A stretch of 28,567 nt of DNA from a virus: the IMG/VR virus record IMGVR_UViG_3300020401_000069, positions 1 through 28,567 of that record; one strand, written 5' to 3'. The notes below the pieces were generated by a model. It saw nothing but the letters and a program-made list of their open reading frames with translations, was not told where the DNA came from and ran no database searches. A program made the position numbers and the translations under genes. Within the stretch, counting starts at the first letter, position 1. Each line of letters opens with the position of its first letter. Below are positions 1 to 8,300 of this stretch, piece by piece.

Positions 1-2609
1 ACCAAGGAGATGCAGGACGTGGTGCATTTTTAGATGGTTCAGTTGTAAACAGTTCAAGTAGAGAAGCAGGTTGTTTGTTTCATGCTGTAACTTTTATTAC
101 TCCGGCCGCAAACGCACTGCATATTAAAAACGGAACTAGAGTAGAATGGTTAAATTCATTTACATATTTTGCAGACAAAGGTATTTTAGCAGAAAATGGT
201 ACAACAGGATTATATGGTGCTGGTAAAACAAAAGTTAAATTAAGAGAAGTATCAGGAACATTTACAGCAGGACAAAGTTTTTCATACTTTGAAGGCGGAA
301 CATTAAGAGCATCAGGTACTATTGCAAGTAATGATGGTGCTTATGTTTTCCTAACAGGAAATATTGCTAACCTAATTGAAGCAGGCGCAAGAGTAGGTAA
401 GTCAGTTACTGCTAACGGAAATGCACAAATAGATACAGCCATTAAAAAGTTTGGTCAAGGATCTGCTTTATTAGACGGCACTGATGATTATCTTTCTATA
501 GCATCAAACGATGACTTTGGATTTGGCACAGGTGACTTTGCAGTTGAAGGTTGGATCTATTGTACAAACATTTCTGGTAACAGAACTTTATTTGACTTTA
601 GAGGAGGTGCAGATGGAGACACAGCACCAACAGTAGAAATAAACGGATCGGGTGCAGTAAGATATCTAGTTGGAGGCGTACAACAAATTACAGGCGGAAC
701 TGTGGTAGTGAATACATGGCACCATGTTGCAGTTTCTAGATTAAGTGGTGTAACAAGATTATTTTTAGATGGTTCTAAGATAGGAAGTGATTACACTGAT
801 ACAAATAATTATGGAACAACTAAACCTTTAACAATAGGTGCAAGTCATGATGGTACAGAAGATTTTATAGGACACTTTGATGATATTAGAGTGTCAACAA
901 TTAGTAGGTACAGCGGAAACTTTACACCACCAACATCAGAAGTTGCTAATGATGAATATGTAAAATTAGTTTTACGTTTCAATGATCAAACAGACGGTTC
1001 AACTACTTTTACAGATGATGGAATATATGAGCAAGATATTAGATGTGGTAATGGTGCAACTGCAAAATTTATGGATTTGGTCGACTACACAGACTTTGGT
1101 GGAGAGATTAGATCAATAGCAAGTGCTTGTATCTACGGAAACTATGGAGCATATGGTAACGGTAATGGTGTTACCATGTACTTGATTGGTACAAACTTTG
1201 CATACATTGGTTTAGGAAAAGAAGTAGACAATGATCCAACACAGGTTATACAAGCACAAGAGACTACAGAACTTAATGGAGCAAGAGTTTACTTCAACAG
1301 TGTTGACCATAAAGGTGATTTCAGAGTAGGTGACTTATTCCATGTTGATCAACAAACTGGTACAGTTAACTTTACAAATGCAAACTTTAATATTGATACT
1401 ACAACTGGTGTTACTTTTACAGATGGTTCAAGCACAACAAACATTGATGGTTCAAAAATACAAACAGGAAACGTAAAGTTAAGTTCAAACATTGTAGAAT
1501 CTTTATCCGGCGACTTGATAATTGATGCATCAGGCAAAGTAAACTTCAATGATGATGTAAACATTACTGGAAACTTAGATGTATCCGGTGATTTGACAAT
1601 TGGTGGTAACATTACTATTGGTGACGCGGCATCTGATACAATACAAATTACAGCAGGAATAGAAAGTGACCTTGTACCTAGTGTAGATGGAATTTATAAT
1701 TTAGGATCTGCGACAAAACAATGGTCAAATTTATACACTGGTAGATTAAACGTTGATAGCATTGCAATAGATGACAACTATATTACAACAACAGATTCAA
1801 ATGCAGATTTACAATTAAGAGCAAACGGTACTGGTGATGTTGTTATTGATGATTTAAGATTTAACACAAACACTATTAGAAATATTAGTGGTGACATGAT
1901 TTTAAATCCTGCGTCTGAAACAGTACATTTTGATAGCACAGGAAGTTTAAGATTACCAGCAGGTACAACTGCTGAAAGACCAGGAACACCTGTCGTTGGT
2001 ATGGTAAGATACAATACTGACACAAACGTTTTTGAAGGATATGATGGTAACTGGATTGCTCTAAATGGATTATATGACCTCGATCAAGACACATATATTT
2101 CTCCAGAAGCAACACCGGGCACAGATGATGATACACTTAAATTTTATGCAGGTGGTACTCTTGTAGCATCTGCAACAAAAGATAGATTTGATATACCAAA
2201 ATTAAGTGTAGATGACATTGAAATTACTGGAGATACTATTACAACTACCGTAACTAATGGTGATTTGAACCTAGTTGCTAATGGAACAGGTGGTGTAAAT
2301 GTAGAAAACTTTAGTTTTAATGCAAATACGATAACTAATAATGTAAGCGGTGGTGTAACAACATTGGCGCAAACAGGCACAGGATATTTTAAAATTGAAG
2401 GCGCAGGCGGTTTCGTAATACCTACAGGGGATAACTTTAACAGACATCCAACTCCAGTTTTAGGAATGATGAGATTTAATACTGCTGATGATAGAGTAGA
2501 AATATACGATGCAAGTAACAACTGGGTTTCAGTTGCAGGTAGTTCAGGTGCTGTATCGGCCTTGGACGCAGAAAATATTGCAATCCAGACTGCGATTATA
2601 ATGGGATAA
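1..2609 (+). CDS. Large tail-fibre/virion protein with LamG domain, 5' truncated
   Basis: The frame is open from the first bases of the window, so the gene starts upstream; the TTG at 75 is internal. The visible part starts with what looks like the end of a beta-helix: 'NSFTYFADKGILAENG' aligns with 'VSVFSYYGHIGYLAENG' of the protein at 11973. Next comes a concanavalin-like/LamG domain (about nt 420-990; 'FAVEGWIY', 'TWHHVAVSR', 'LFLDGSKIG'), usually a carbohydrate- or protein-binding fold. Then follows the shared fibre module ('RVYFNSVDHKGDFRVGDLF', near nt 1290). The C-terminal third holds two copies each of an 'ITTT..NxDLxLxANGTG' unit and a 'PVxGMxRxNT...YD..NW' unit, typical of fibre shafts. 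It ends in 'IIMG', like the 1807-aa paralog ('FLMG'). Likely an adhesin or fibre; the receptor is unknown. Four nt separate it from the next gene. Confidence 0.85.
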   Translation, partial: QGDAGRGAFLDGSVVNSSSREAGCLFHAVTFITPAANALHIKNGTRVEWLNSFTYFADKGILAENGTTGLYGAGKTKVKLREVSGTFTAGQSFSYFEGGTLRASGTIASNDGAYVFLTGNIANLIEAGARVGKSVTANGNAQIDTAIKKFGQGSALLDGTDDYLSIASNDDFGFGTGDFAVEGWIYCTNISGNRTLFDFRGGADGDTAPTVEINGSGAVRYLVGGVQQITGGTVVVNTWHHVAVSRLSGVTRLFLDGSKIGSDYTDTNNYGTTKPLTIGASHDGTEDFIGHFDDIRVSTISRYSGNFTPPTSEVANDEYVKLVLRFNDQTDGSTTFTDDGIYEQDIRCGNGATAKFMDLVDYTDFGGEIRSIASACIYGNYGAYGNGNGVTMYLIGTNFAYIGLGKEVDNDPTQVIQAQETTELNGARVYFNSVDHKGDFRVGDLFHVDQQTGTVNFTNANFNIDTTTGVTFTDGSSTTNIDGSKIQTGNVKLSSNIVESLSGDLIIDASGKVNFNDDVNITGNLDVSGDLTIGGNITIGDAASDTIQITAGIESDLVPSVDGIYNLGSATKQWSNLYTGRLNVDSIAIDDNYITTTDSNADLQLRANGTGDVVIDDLRFNTNTIRNISGDMILNPASETVHFDSTGSLRLPAGTTAERPGTPVVGMVRYNTDTNVFEGYDGNWIALNGLYDLDQDTYISPEATPGTDDDTLKFYAGGTLVASATKDRFDIPKLSVDDIEITGDTITTTVTNGDLNLVANGTGGVNVENFSFNANTITNNVSGGVTTLAQTGTGYFKIEGAGGFVIPTGDNFNRHPTPVLGMMRFNTADDRVEIYDASNNWVSVAGSSGAVSALDAENIAIQTAIIMG

Positions 2610-2613
2610 ATGA

Positions 2614-2943
2614 ATGGCAACGTTTTTTAAAAATAAAGTAATTAAAGATGTAGGAAAACAAGCAGTAGAAGTTTATACTACTGGTGTATCTACAAAGACA
2701 ACTGTTATTGGACTTGCACTTTGTAATTTAACTGCAAGTGTAATTTCAGTCAGCATTTTAATAAGCGATGACACATCAGTTACAGGGTATTATCTCAAAG
2801 ATGTACTTGTACCACCTAACTCTACTTTGAAAGCATTGAACGGTGGTGAAAAATTAGTATTGCCTGCAACAAATGTGATATACGCACAAAGTAACATTGA
2901 TGCCAGTTTAGATGTCATCATGAGTTACGTGGAGATTGTATAA
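2614..2943 (+). CDS. Small virion structural protein (beta-sandwich type)
   Basis: A 109-aa protein with no signal peptide or catalytic motif, rich in beta-forming residues and with alternating hydrophobics. It has the layout of small T4-like marine phage structural proteins: an N-terminal 'VYTTGVSTKTTVIGLALCN' strand pair, then 'YYLKDVLVPPNSTLKALN' and a C-terminal strand. The protein at 17410 has a comparable plan ('VYTVPASTYGVVTCSVCNR', then a 'VLERSG' loop), so the two are probably distant relatives. The ATG is 4 nt after the previous stop, with only a weak ribosome site, so coupled translation is likely. Its stop overlaps the next start by one base (TAATG at 2941-2945). Probably a fibre-attached or baseplate-associated protein; the exact role is not recognised. 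Confidence 0.75.
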   Translation: MATFFKNKVIKDVGKQAVEVYTTGVSTKTTVIGLALCNLTASVISVSILISDDTSVTGYYLKDVLVPPNSTLKALNGGEKLVLPATNVIYAQSNIDASLDVIMSYVEIV

Positions 2944-3404
2944 TGGCTGGGTCATTTTATGTTGGTCCTAATCCAAGCGACTTAATCTTTGACGGATTAG
3001 GAGAAAGATTCTTTTATGGTTTGAGACGAACCGATGATGGAGAATTATTTCTTGCTAAGATAGATCAATTAGGAAGTGACTCATTAATTATTAATAAGTC
3101 TGGGGATCCTGTAAAAAACTATCCAGACTTTGAAGAAGGACATGAATTCTTTGATGGAAGAGATATAAACCATAATTTAGTTTATGAAAATTTAAACTAC
3201 GAACAGTTTAGATGGGACGATGCTAATTTAGTTTATTACATCAATGATGAAGGTGAATTAGTTGTACGTGTCAACCAAGATGCAGACGCTGGTACTATCA
3301 GTTATGCAGATACATCAGAGCAACAACAAGCAGGTGAATCAACAGGTTGGGACGAAACAGGACTTACATTTGATAACAACAGTTTGACATACGATAAAAC
3401 ATAG
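2943..3404 (+). CDS. Virion protein of the 'FYGLRRTDDG' family, long form
   Basis: A 153-aa acidic protein, strongly similar to the 122-aa product at 4888. Shared blocks are 'FYGLRRTDDG', 'NKxGDPxxNxPDF', 'FFxGRDxxHNxxYENLNYEQ' and 'DEGxLVVRVN'. The similarity ends near residue 120. This copy then adds about 35 polar residues (Asp, Ser, Gln and Thr rich) that the paralog lacks. Small proteins with this signature recur in tail-fibre clusters of marine T4-like phages, but I know of no assigned function. Translation is coupled to the gene before through a one-base stop/start overlap. With its paralog it brackets the fibre gene at 3417, which suggests that each copy serves a neighbouring fibre. 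Confidence 0.78.
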   Translation: MAGSFYVGPNPSDLIFDGLGERFFYGLRRTDDGELFLAKIDQLGSDSLIINKSGDPVKNYPDFEEGHEFFDGRDINHNLVYENLNYEQFRWDDANLVYYINDEGELVVRVNQDADAGTISYADTSEQQQAGESTGWDETGLTFDNNSLTYDKT

Positions 3405-3416
3405 GAGCAGAGACAG

Positions 3417-4877
3417 ATGGCAAAACAAGCAGTTAACACAGGTGTACTTCCAAATGATGGACAAGGTGATAACCTACGTTCAGGTGCTGTAAAAATTAAT
3501 AATAACTTTACAGAAGTTTACACAGCATTAGGAGATGGAACGAACCTAACAACGGTAACAAATGGTGTATTTAATAGTGCACCTGACTTATCGACAGGAA
3601 GTAATAAAATAACATTTAAGTATGCCGCATTTAGCGACTTACCTTCAGCAACAACATACGATGGTATGTTAGCAAAAGTAACGGCCGACAGTGCTGTTTA
3701 CTATGCTCATAACAATGCATGGGTAAAACTTTTAGATGTAAACAAGAATCTCGGTGATTTGTCAAATGTCTCAAATACTGCTCCGACAAATGGCGATAGT
3801 CTTGTATGGGATCAAAGTTTAGGAACATGGAAACCAGATGCTGTATCAGGTGGCAGTGGCTCTGCAAACTTCACTGGACTATCAGATACACCAGCAAGTT
3901 TTTCAACACACGGTGGCAAACTTATAAGAGTTAATTCTGGTGCAACAGCATTAGAATATTCAACAGCAATCACGGCATCAGAAGTTGCAAGTATATCAAT
4001 AGATGCATTAAGTGATGTTGACACAACTACTCAAGCACCAAGCACTGGACAGGTATTGAAATGGGACGGAAGTAAATGGGCCCCTGGTGCTGATATAACA
4101 TCAGGTGGTGGCGGTACAGATGCTGATACACTTGACGGTCAAGATGGTTCATATTACTTAAACTACAATAACTTTACAAACACTCCAACATTGTTTGGCG
4201 GTGCGTTCTTAAATTTATCTGACACACCAGGTGCATTTACAGGAGCGGCAAATAGATTTGTAAAAGTAAAAGCAGACGGAACAGGTTTAGAATTTGTTGC
4301 GGATCAATCAACAGACCAAAACTTATTTGCAACAGTGGCTGGTGATTCAGGATCAACTACTGCAAATTCTTTGACAGACACATTAACTATTGCAGGTGGA
4401 GCCAACATTGCAACATCAGTAACTGGTGACACACTTACAGTGGCTTTCAACGGAACACTAGGTGCAACTACTTTAGGTGCATTGACTGATGTAGATACAG
4501 CAGGCTCTATTGCAGGAAGTATGATTGCATACAATGGTTCAAGTTGGGAAAAAGTAAATGGTCCAAGAATAGCATGGAGCATTGGAGCCAATGCCGCAAG
4601 TGATTATACATTTAGTGGTCCTGGTTTTCCAACTACGCAAAATGATCCGGTGCTATACTTACAAAGAGGATTTACTTATGTGTTTATTAACACAACAGGA
4701 GCAAATCACCCATTTGAAATAAGAACAACAAATGGCGGATCAGCATATACAGATGGTGTATCAGGTTCTAAAAACGGAACACAGTACTTTACAGTACCAA
4801 TGGGTGCACCTAATACACTTTATTACCAATGTACTGCACACCCAAACATGGGTAACACAATTAATATAGTAACGTAA
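3417..4877 (+). CDS. Tail-fibre protein with C-terminal cupredoxin-like domain
   Basis: A 486-aa protein. The N-terminus ('NDGQGDNLRSGAVKINNNF') is the usual start of a family of marine T4-like fibre proteins and probably mediates attachment or trimerisation. The middle is low-complexity fibre sequence with repeated 'LSDVDT' / 'LSDTP' and 'WDxSxGTWKP' / 'WDGSKWAP' units. Residues of about 400-486 form a cupredoxin-like beta-domain: 'LYLQRGFTYVF', 'NHPFEI', 'YYQCTAHPNMG'. His431, Cys472, His475 and Met478 match the His...Cys-x2-His-x(n)-Met ligand pattern of type 1 copper sites, with x2 before Met where plastocyanin has x4. Copper binding is inferred, and the domain could be purely structural. 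AGGAG lies 10 nt before the ATG. The next gene follows after 10 nt. Confidence 0.82.
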   Translation: MAKQAVNTGVLPNDGQGDNLRSGAVKINNNFTEVYTALGDGTNLTTVTNGVFNSAPDLSTGSNKITFKYAAFSDLPSATTYDGMLAKVTADSAVYYAHNNAWVKLLDVNKNLGDLSNVSNTAPTNGDSLVWDQSLGTWKPDAVSGGSGSANFTGLSDTPASFSTHGGKLIRVNSGATALEYSTAITASEVASISIDALSDVDTTTQAPSTGQVLKWDGSKWAPGADITSGGGGTDADTLDGQDGSYYLNYNNFTNTPTLFGGAFLNLSDTPGAFTGAANRFVKVKADGTGLEFVADQSTDQNLFATVAGDSGSTTANSLTDTLTIAGGANIATSVTGDTLTVAFNGTLGATTLGALTDVDTAGSIAGSMIAYNGSSWEKVNGPRIAWSIGANAASDYTFSGPGFPTTQNDPVLYLQRGFTYVFINTTGANHPFEIRTTNGGSAYTDGVSGSKNGTQYFTVPMGAPNTLYYQCTAHPNMGNTINIVT

Positions 4878-4881
4878 GGAG
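4876..4881 (+). promoter_or_regulatory. Ribosome binding site deciding a GTG start
   Basis: AAGGAG overlaps the previous stop codon (TAA, 4875-4877) and lies 6 nt before GTG at 4888. No ATG exists in frame nearby, so this fixes GTG as the start of the next gene. Confidence 0.7.
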
Positions 4882-4887
4882 AGTTAG

Positions 4888-5256
4888 GTGAGTGCTTTTA
4901 GTGTAGGAAATAACATACAAACTGTAAATGCAACCGTAAAAGGTGCAAGATATTTTTATGGTTTGAGAAGAACTGACGATGGTGACTTGTATCTTATTAA
5001 AGCAGATGCTTTAAAAACCACAGATGGTGTACAAGTTAACAAGCCAGGAGATCCTACTCAGAACTTACCAGACTTCCAAAGAGGTATAGAGTTCTTTTCA
5101 GGTAGAGATGAAGAGCATAATAAGACTTATGAGAACCTGAACTATGAACAATATAGATGGGATGACAGAAGTTTGTTTTATTACGTGGACGATGAAGGAC
5201 AATTAGTTGTTAGAGTAAATGAACAATACAACTATCCTGATGGAGTAAGTCCATAA
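4888..5256 (+). CDS. Virion protein of the 'FYGLRRTDDG' family, short form
   Basis: A 122-aa paralog of the product at 2943, similar over nearly its whole length ('FYGLRRTDDG', 'NKPGDPTQNLPDF', 'YENLNYEQYRWDD', 'DEGQLVVRVNEQ'). It lacks the 35-residue polar extension of the longer copy. The start is GTG, supported by AAGGAG six bases upstream. No catalytic motif, signal peptide or membrane segment is visible. It closes the transcript before the late promoter at 5265, directly ahead of the 2206-aa fibre gene. Likely a small virion component associated with fibres; the precise job is unknown. Confidence 0.77.
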   Translation: MSAFSVGNNIQTVNATVKGARYFYGLRRTDDGDLYLIKADALKTTDGVQVNKPGDPTQNLPDFQRGIEFFSGRDEEHNKTYENLNYEQYRWDDRSLFYYVDDEGQLVVRVNEQYNYPDGVSP

Positions 5257-5264
5257 TGTACAAC

Positions 5265-5272
5265 GATAAATA
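5265..5272 (+). promoter_or_regulatory. T4-type late promoter (GATAAATA)
   Basis: GATAAATA lies 30 nt before the ATG at 5303. T4 late promoters are a single TATAAATA element read by the phage late sigma factor and clamp. The same octamer recurs in the same place before other genes here (11938, 26574, 27031). Confidence 0.72.
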
Positions 5273-5302
5273 CAATAAATTAAGTGAAAGAGTTCAAAAC
5301 TA

Positions 5303-8300
5303 ATGGCCGAATTTAAACTAGATAGAATACGTTTTAGATGGAAAGGTGCTTGGTCCTCAGGCACAGCATACATCAAAGATGACATTGTAAGTTATGGTGG
5401 TAAAGTTTATGTTTGTATATTTGGCCACACATCAGTAGATGATTCTGTACAAGGCACAGATTTCTACACAGACGCATTTGATTCAACAAATCCTAAATGG
5501 ACACAAATGCTTGATGGTGTGTCTTGGAAAGATACTTGGCAACCAGGAACATATTATAAAGTAAATGACATTGTCAAGTACGGAGGTAACTTATACCAAT
5601 GTATCATCGGCCATGATGCACAAAGTTACAGTGCTCCAACGTCTGCCACAACTTACAATGTTATAACTGGATTTGATACAGTCAATTCTCCTGTAGATAA
5701 AGATTATGTTGTTGAAGTTGAAGCAGGAAGTCCTTCACAAACAGACGGTTATTTCTTTTTAGATGATGTACAAGCACCATCAATAAGTTTTGTAAAAGGT
5801 AAAACTTATACCTTTGATCAAACACCAGGAAGTAACGCAACATTTAATAGCAAAATTCATCCGTTATACTTTAGTATTACAAGTGACGGAACAAACACAA
5901 CAGGAACGTATTACGAAACTGGTGTAACATACGAAATAGATGGTCAAGCAGTCAACAGAGCAAACTACGAATCTAACTTTGCAACTGCAACAACTAGAAA
6001 AGTTATAATACAAGTTGGTGCAACTGCTCCGGCTACACTTTATTATTTTACAAACACTAGTGCTAACAGAGGCGGAACAATTAATGTAGCGGAAGCGGCA
6101 GGTAATTTTTATCTAGCAGGAACTGAGAATAGAACATTAAGTTTAGTTGAAGGTCATCAATACATTTTTGATCAAACAGATAATTCAAATATTACTTTTG
6201 GTGGACAAACACACCCAATGGTATTAAGTACATATTGGGACGGTCATCACAACGGTGGAACAGTATATGAAAATGGAGTAACCTATTTGTTAGACGGAGG
6301 TGTGGTTACACTTGCAAATTACCTAAGTGGATTTGCTACTGCATCAGATAGAAAAATAAAATTAATTGTTCCTAATAATCCACCAGACAAAATTTATTAC
6401 TATGATTACAACCAGGCTGACACAGGAAATAAACATAAGAACCAAGGTCAGTACTTACACTTATATGATAATGGAGAGATAGGTGATACTGATATTGGTA
6501 ATTGGAAAATTTTATCTGCATCAGACAACTGGAGATTTGAATGGCAACCACTTACAATTTACAGAGTAGGTGATACAATTAGTTATGGTGGCATTTTATA
6601 CAGATGTGTAACTGCTCATACAAGTTCTAACACTGTAACTGGATTAGAATTAGATATTGCTAAATGGAACACAGTAATTGAGACAGACAGTTGGAAAGGT
6701 GATTGGACACCTGCTACAAGATATTTCAATCATGATATTGTAAGATATGGTGGAGTAACAAAAAGATGTATTACAGGACACGTTTCACAGGCAGATGACA
6801 ACTTGGGTATTGAGCCTGATGATGCAAAATGGGAAACACTGATTGATGGTATTGAATACATTGGTAACTGGCAACCAAGAGAAGATTTAAATGTAACTGC
6901 ATTTACAGGAACAAGTGCAACCTGTGTACACAATTACACATCAGATGACAATGGTAAAATATTTAGATACACAACTGCTGGAACTGTTGACACAGCCTTA
7001 ACAGCAGACAAATATTATTATCTAAGATATGTTGATGCAACTAATATTAGTTTCCATCTTAATAAAACAGATGCACTGTTTGGAAGAAATGCAGTAACGT
7101 TCAATGGTGATTCTTCAGGATCACAAACTTTAGAAGTTAGCAAAAAAATAAAAGTAGGCGACATTGTGCGTTATGGTCCTACAATTTTCAGATGTACAAC
7201 TGGACACGTACCAGGAACAACTTTTTCAACTTCTTTCCATACTACATGGTTACCAGGATTAGGATTTGAAAATCAATGGCAAGACACTATAACATATCAG
7301 CCAGGTGATATTGTTACGTATGGTGGATATAGTTACACAGCATTAACAGTCAGCACTGCTTCTGTACCTAGTGCAAATTTAAAAGCACAGGACACAGGTG
7401 ATTGGGAATTATTAACACAAGGTTATAGACTTGGTGCTCAGTACAATCAAGATCAAGAAACACAGGACACTGCAAGTGACTGGGCAAGTACAACAGCATA
7501 TAAAACAGGTGACGTTGTTAGATTAAACGGTCACGTGTTTATTGCTCTTAGAGATAGCACAGGTAGTGAGCCAGATGATGCATTAACAACTACAACTTAT
7601 GCAGTTACAGTAGGTAATCCAGGATCTGGAAACAAATATTATATTGACGGAGTTTTAACTGCAACATTATCATTAGTTGAAGGAAACACATACATCTTTA
7701 ACCAGTCTGATAGTACAAACAGTGGACATCCAATTTACATTAGTACATTGAAAAATGGACATCACAATGACAGCACATATCACTATTACCAAGCAGGTGT
7801 TACATATCATTTAGATGGAACAGATTATTTAAATCCACAAGATTACAGCAGTGGATTCAATAGTGCAACTGTAAGATATGTAAAAATTACAGTCCCAAGA
7901 GATGCGTACAGTCAATTATATCCTGTATGTGATAATCATTCAGGAATGTATGACAACGGTGTATGGAACACAATACAATCAGGTAATAACTGGCAAACTT
8001 TAATTACAGGTGATCATTGGAGAGACTTCTGGATAGAGTCTGATCCTATATCATTGTCACCAACTGATTATTATCTGGGCGACGTTGTTACATATGAAGG
8101 TACATTATACAGATGTGTCAAACGTCATACAGCAACAGCATCAGGTTCAAGACCAGATGTTGATATGGATTATACACAAGACGCTTTTTGGACAAAAGTA
8201 ATTCAAGGTGGACTTACAAACGTTTTACAATATAGAGGTGATATTAGAACACACGATGGTACTGAAACTGTAAGACAAGGTATTGGAAATCCAGGTGACG

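Noticed and set aside
2144-2620. 158-codon reverse-strand open frame
   Set aside because: It lies wholly opposite a convincing fibre gene, has no ribosome site or family signature, and its composition mirrors the repeats on the other strand.
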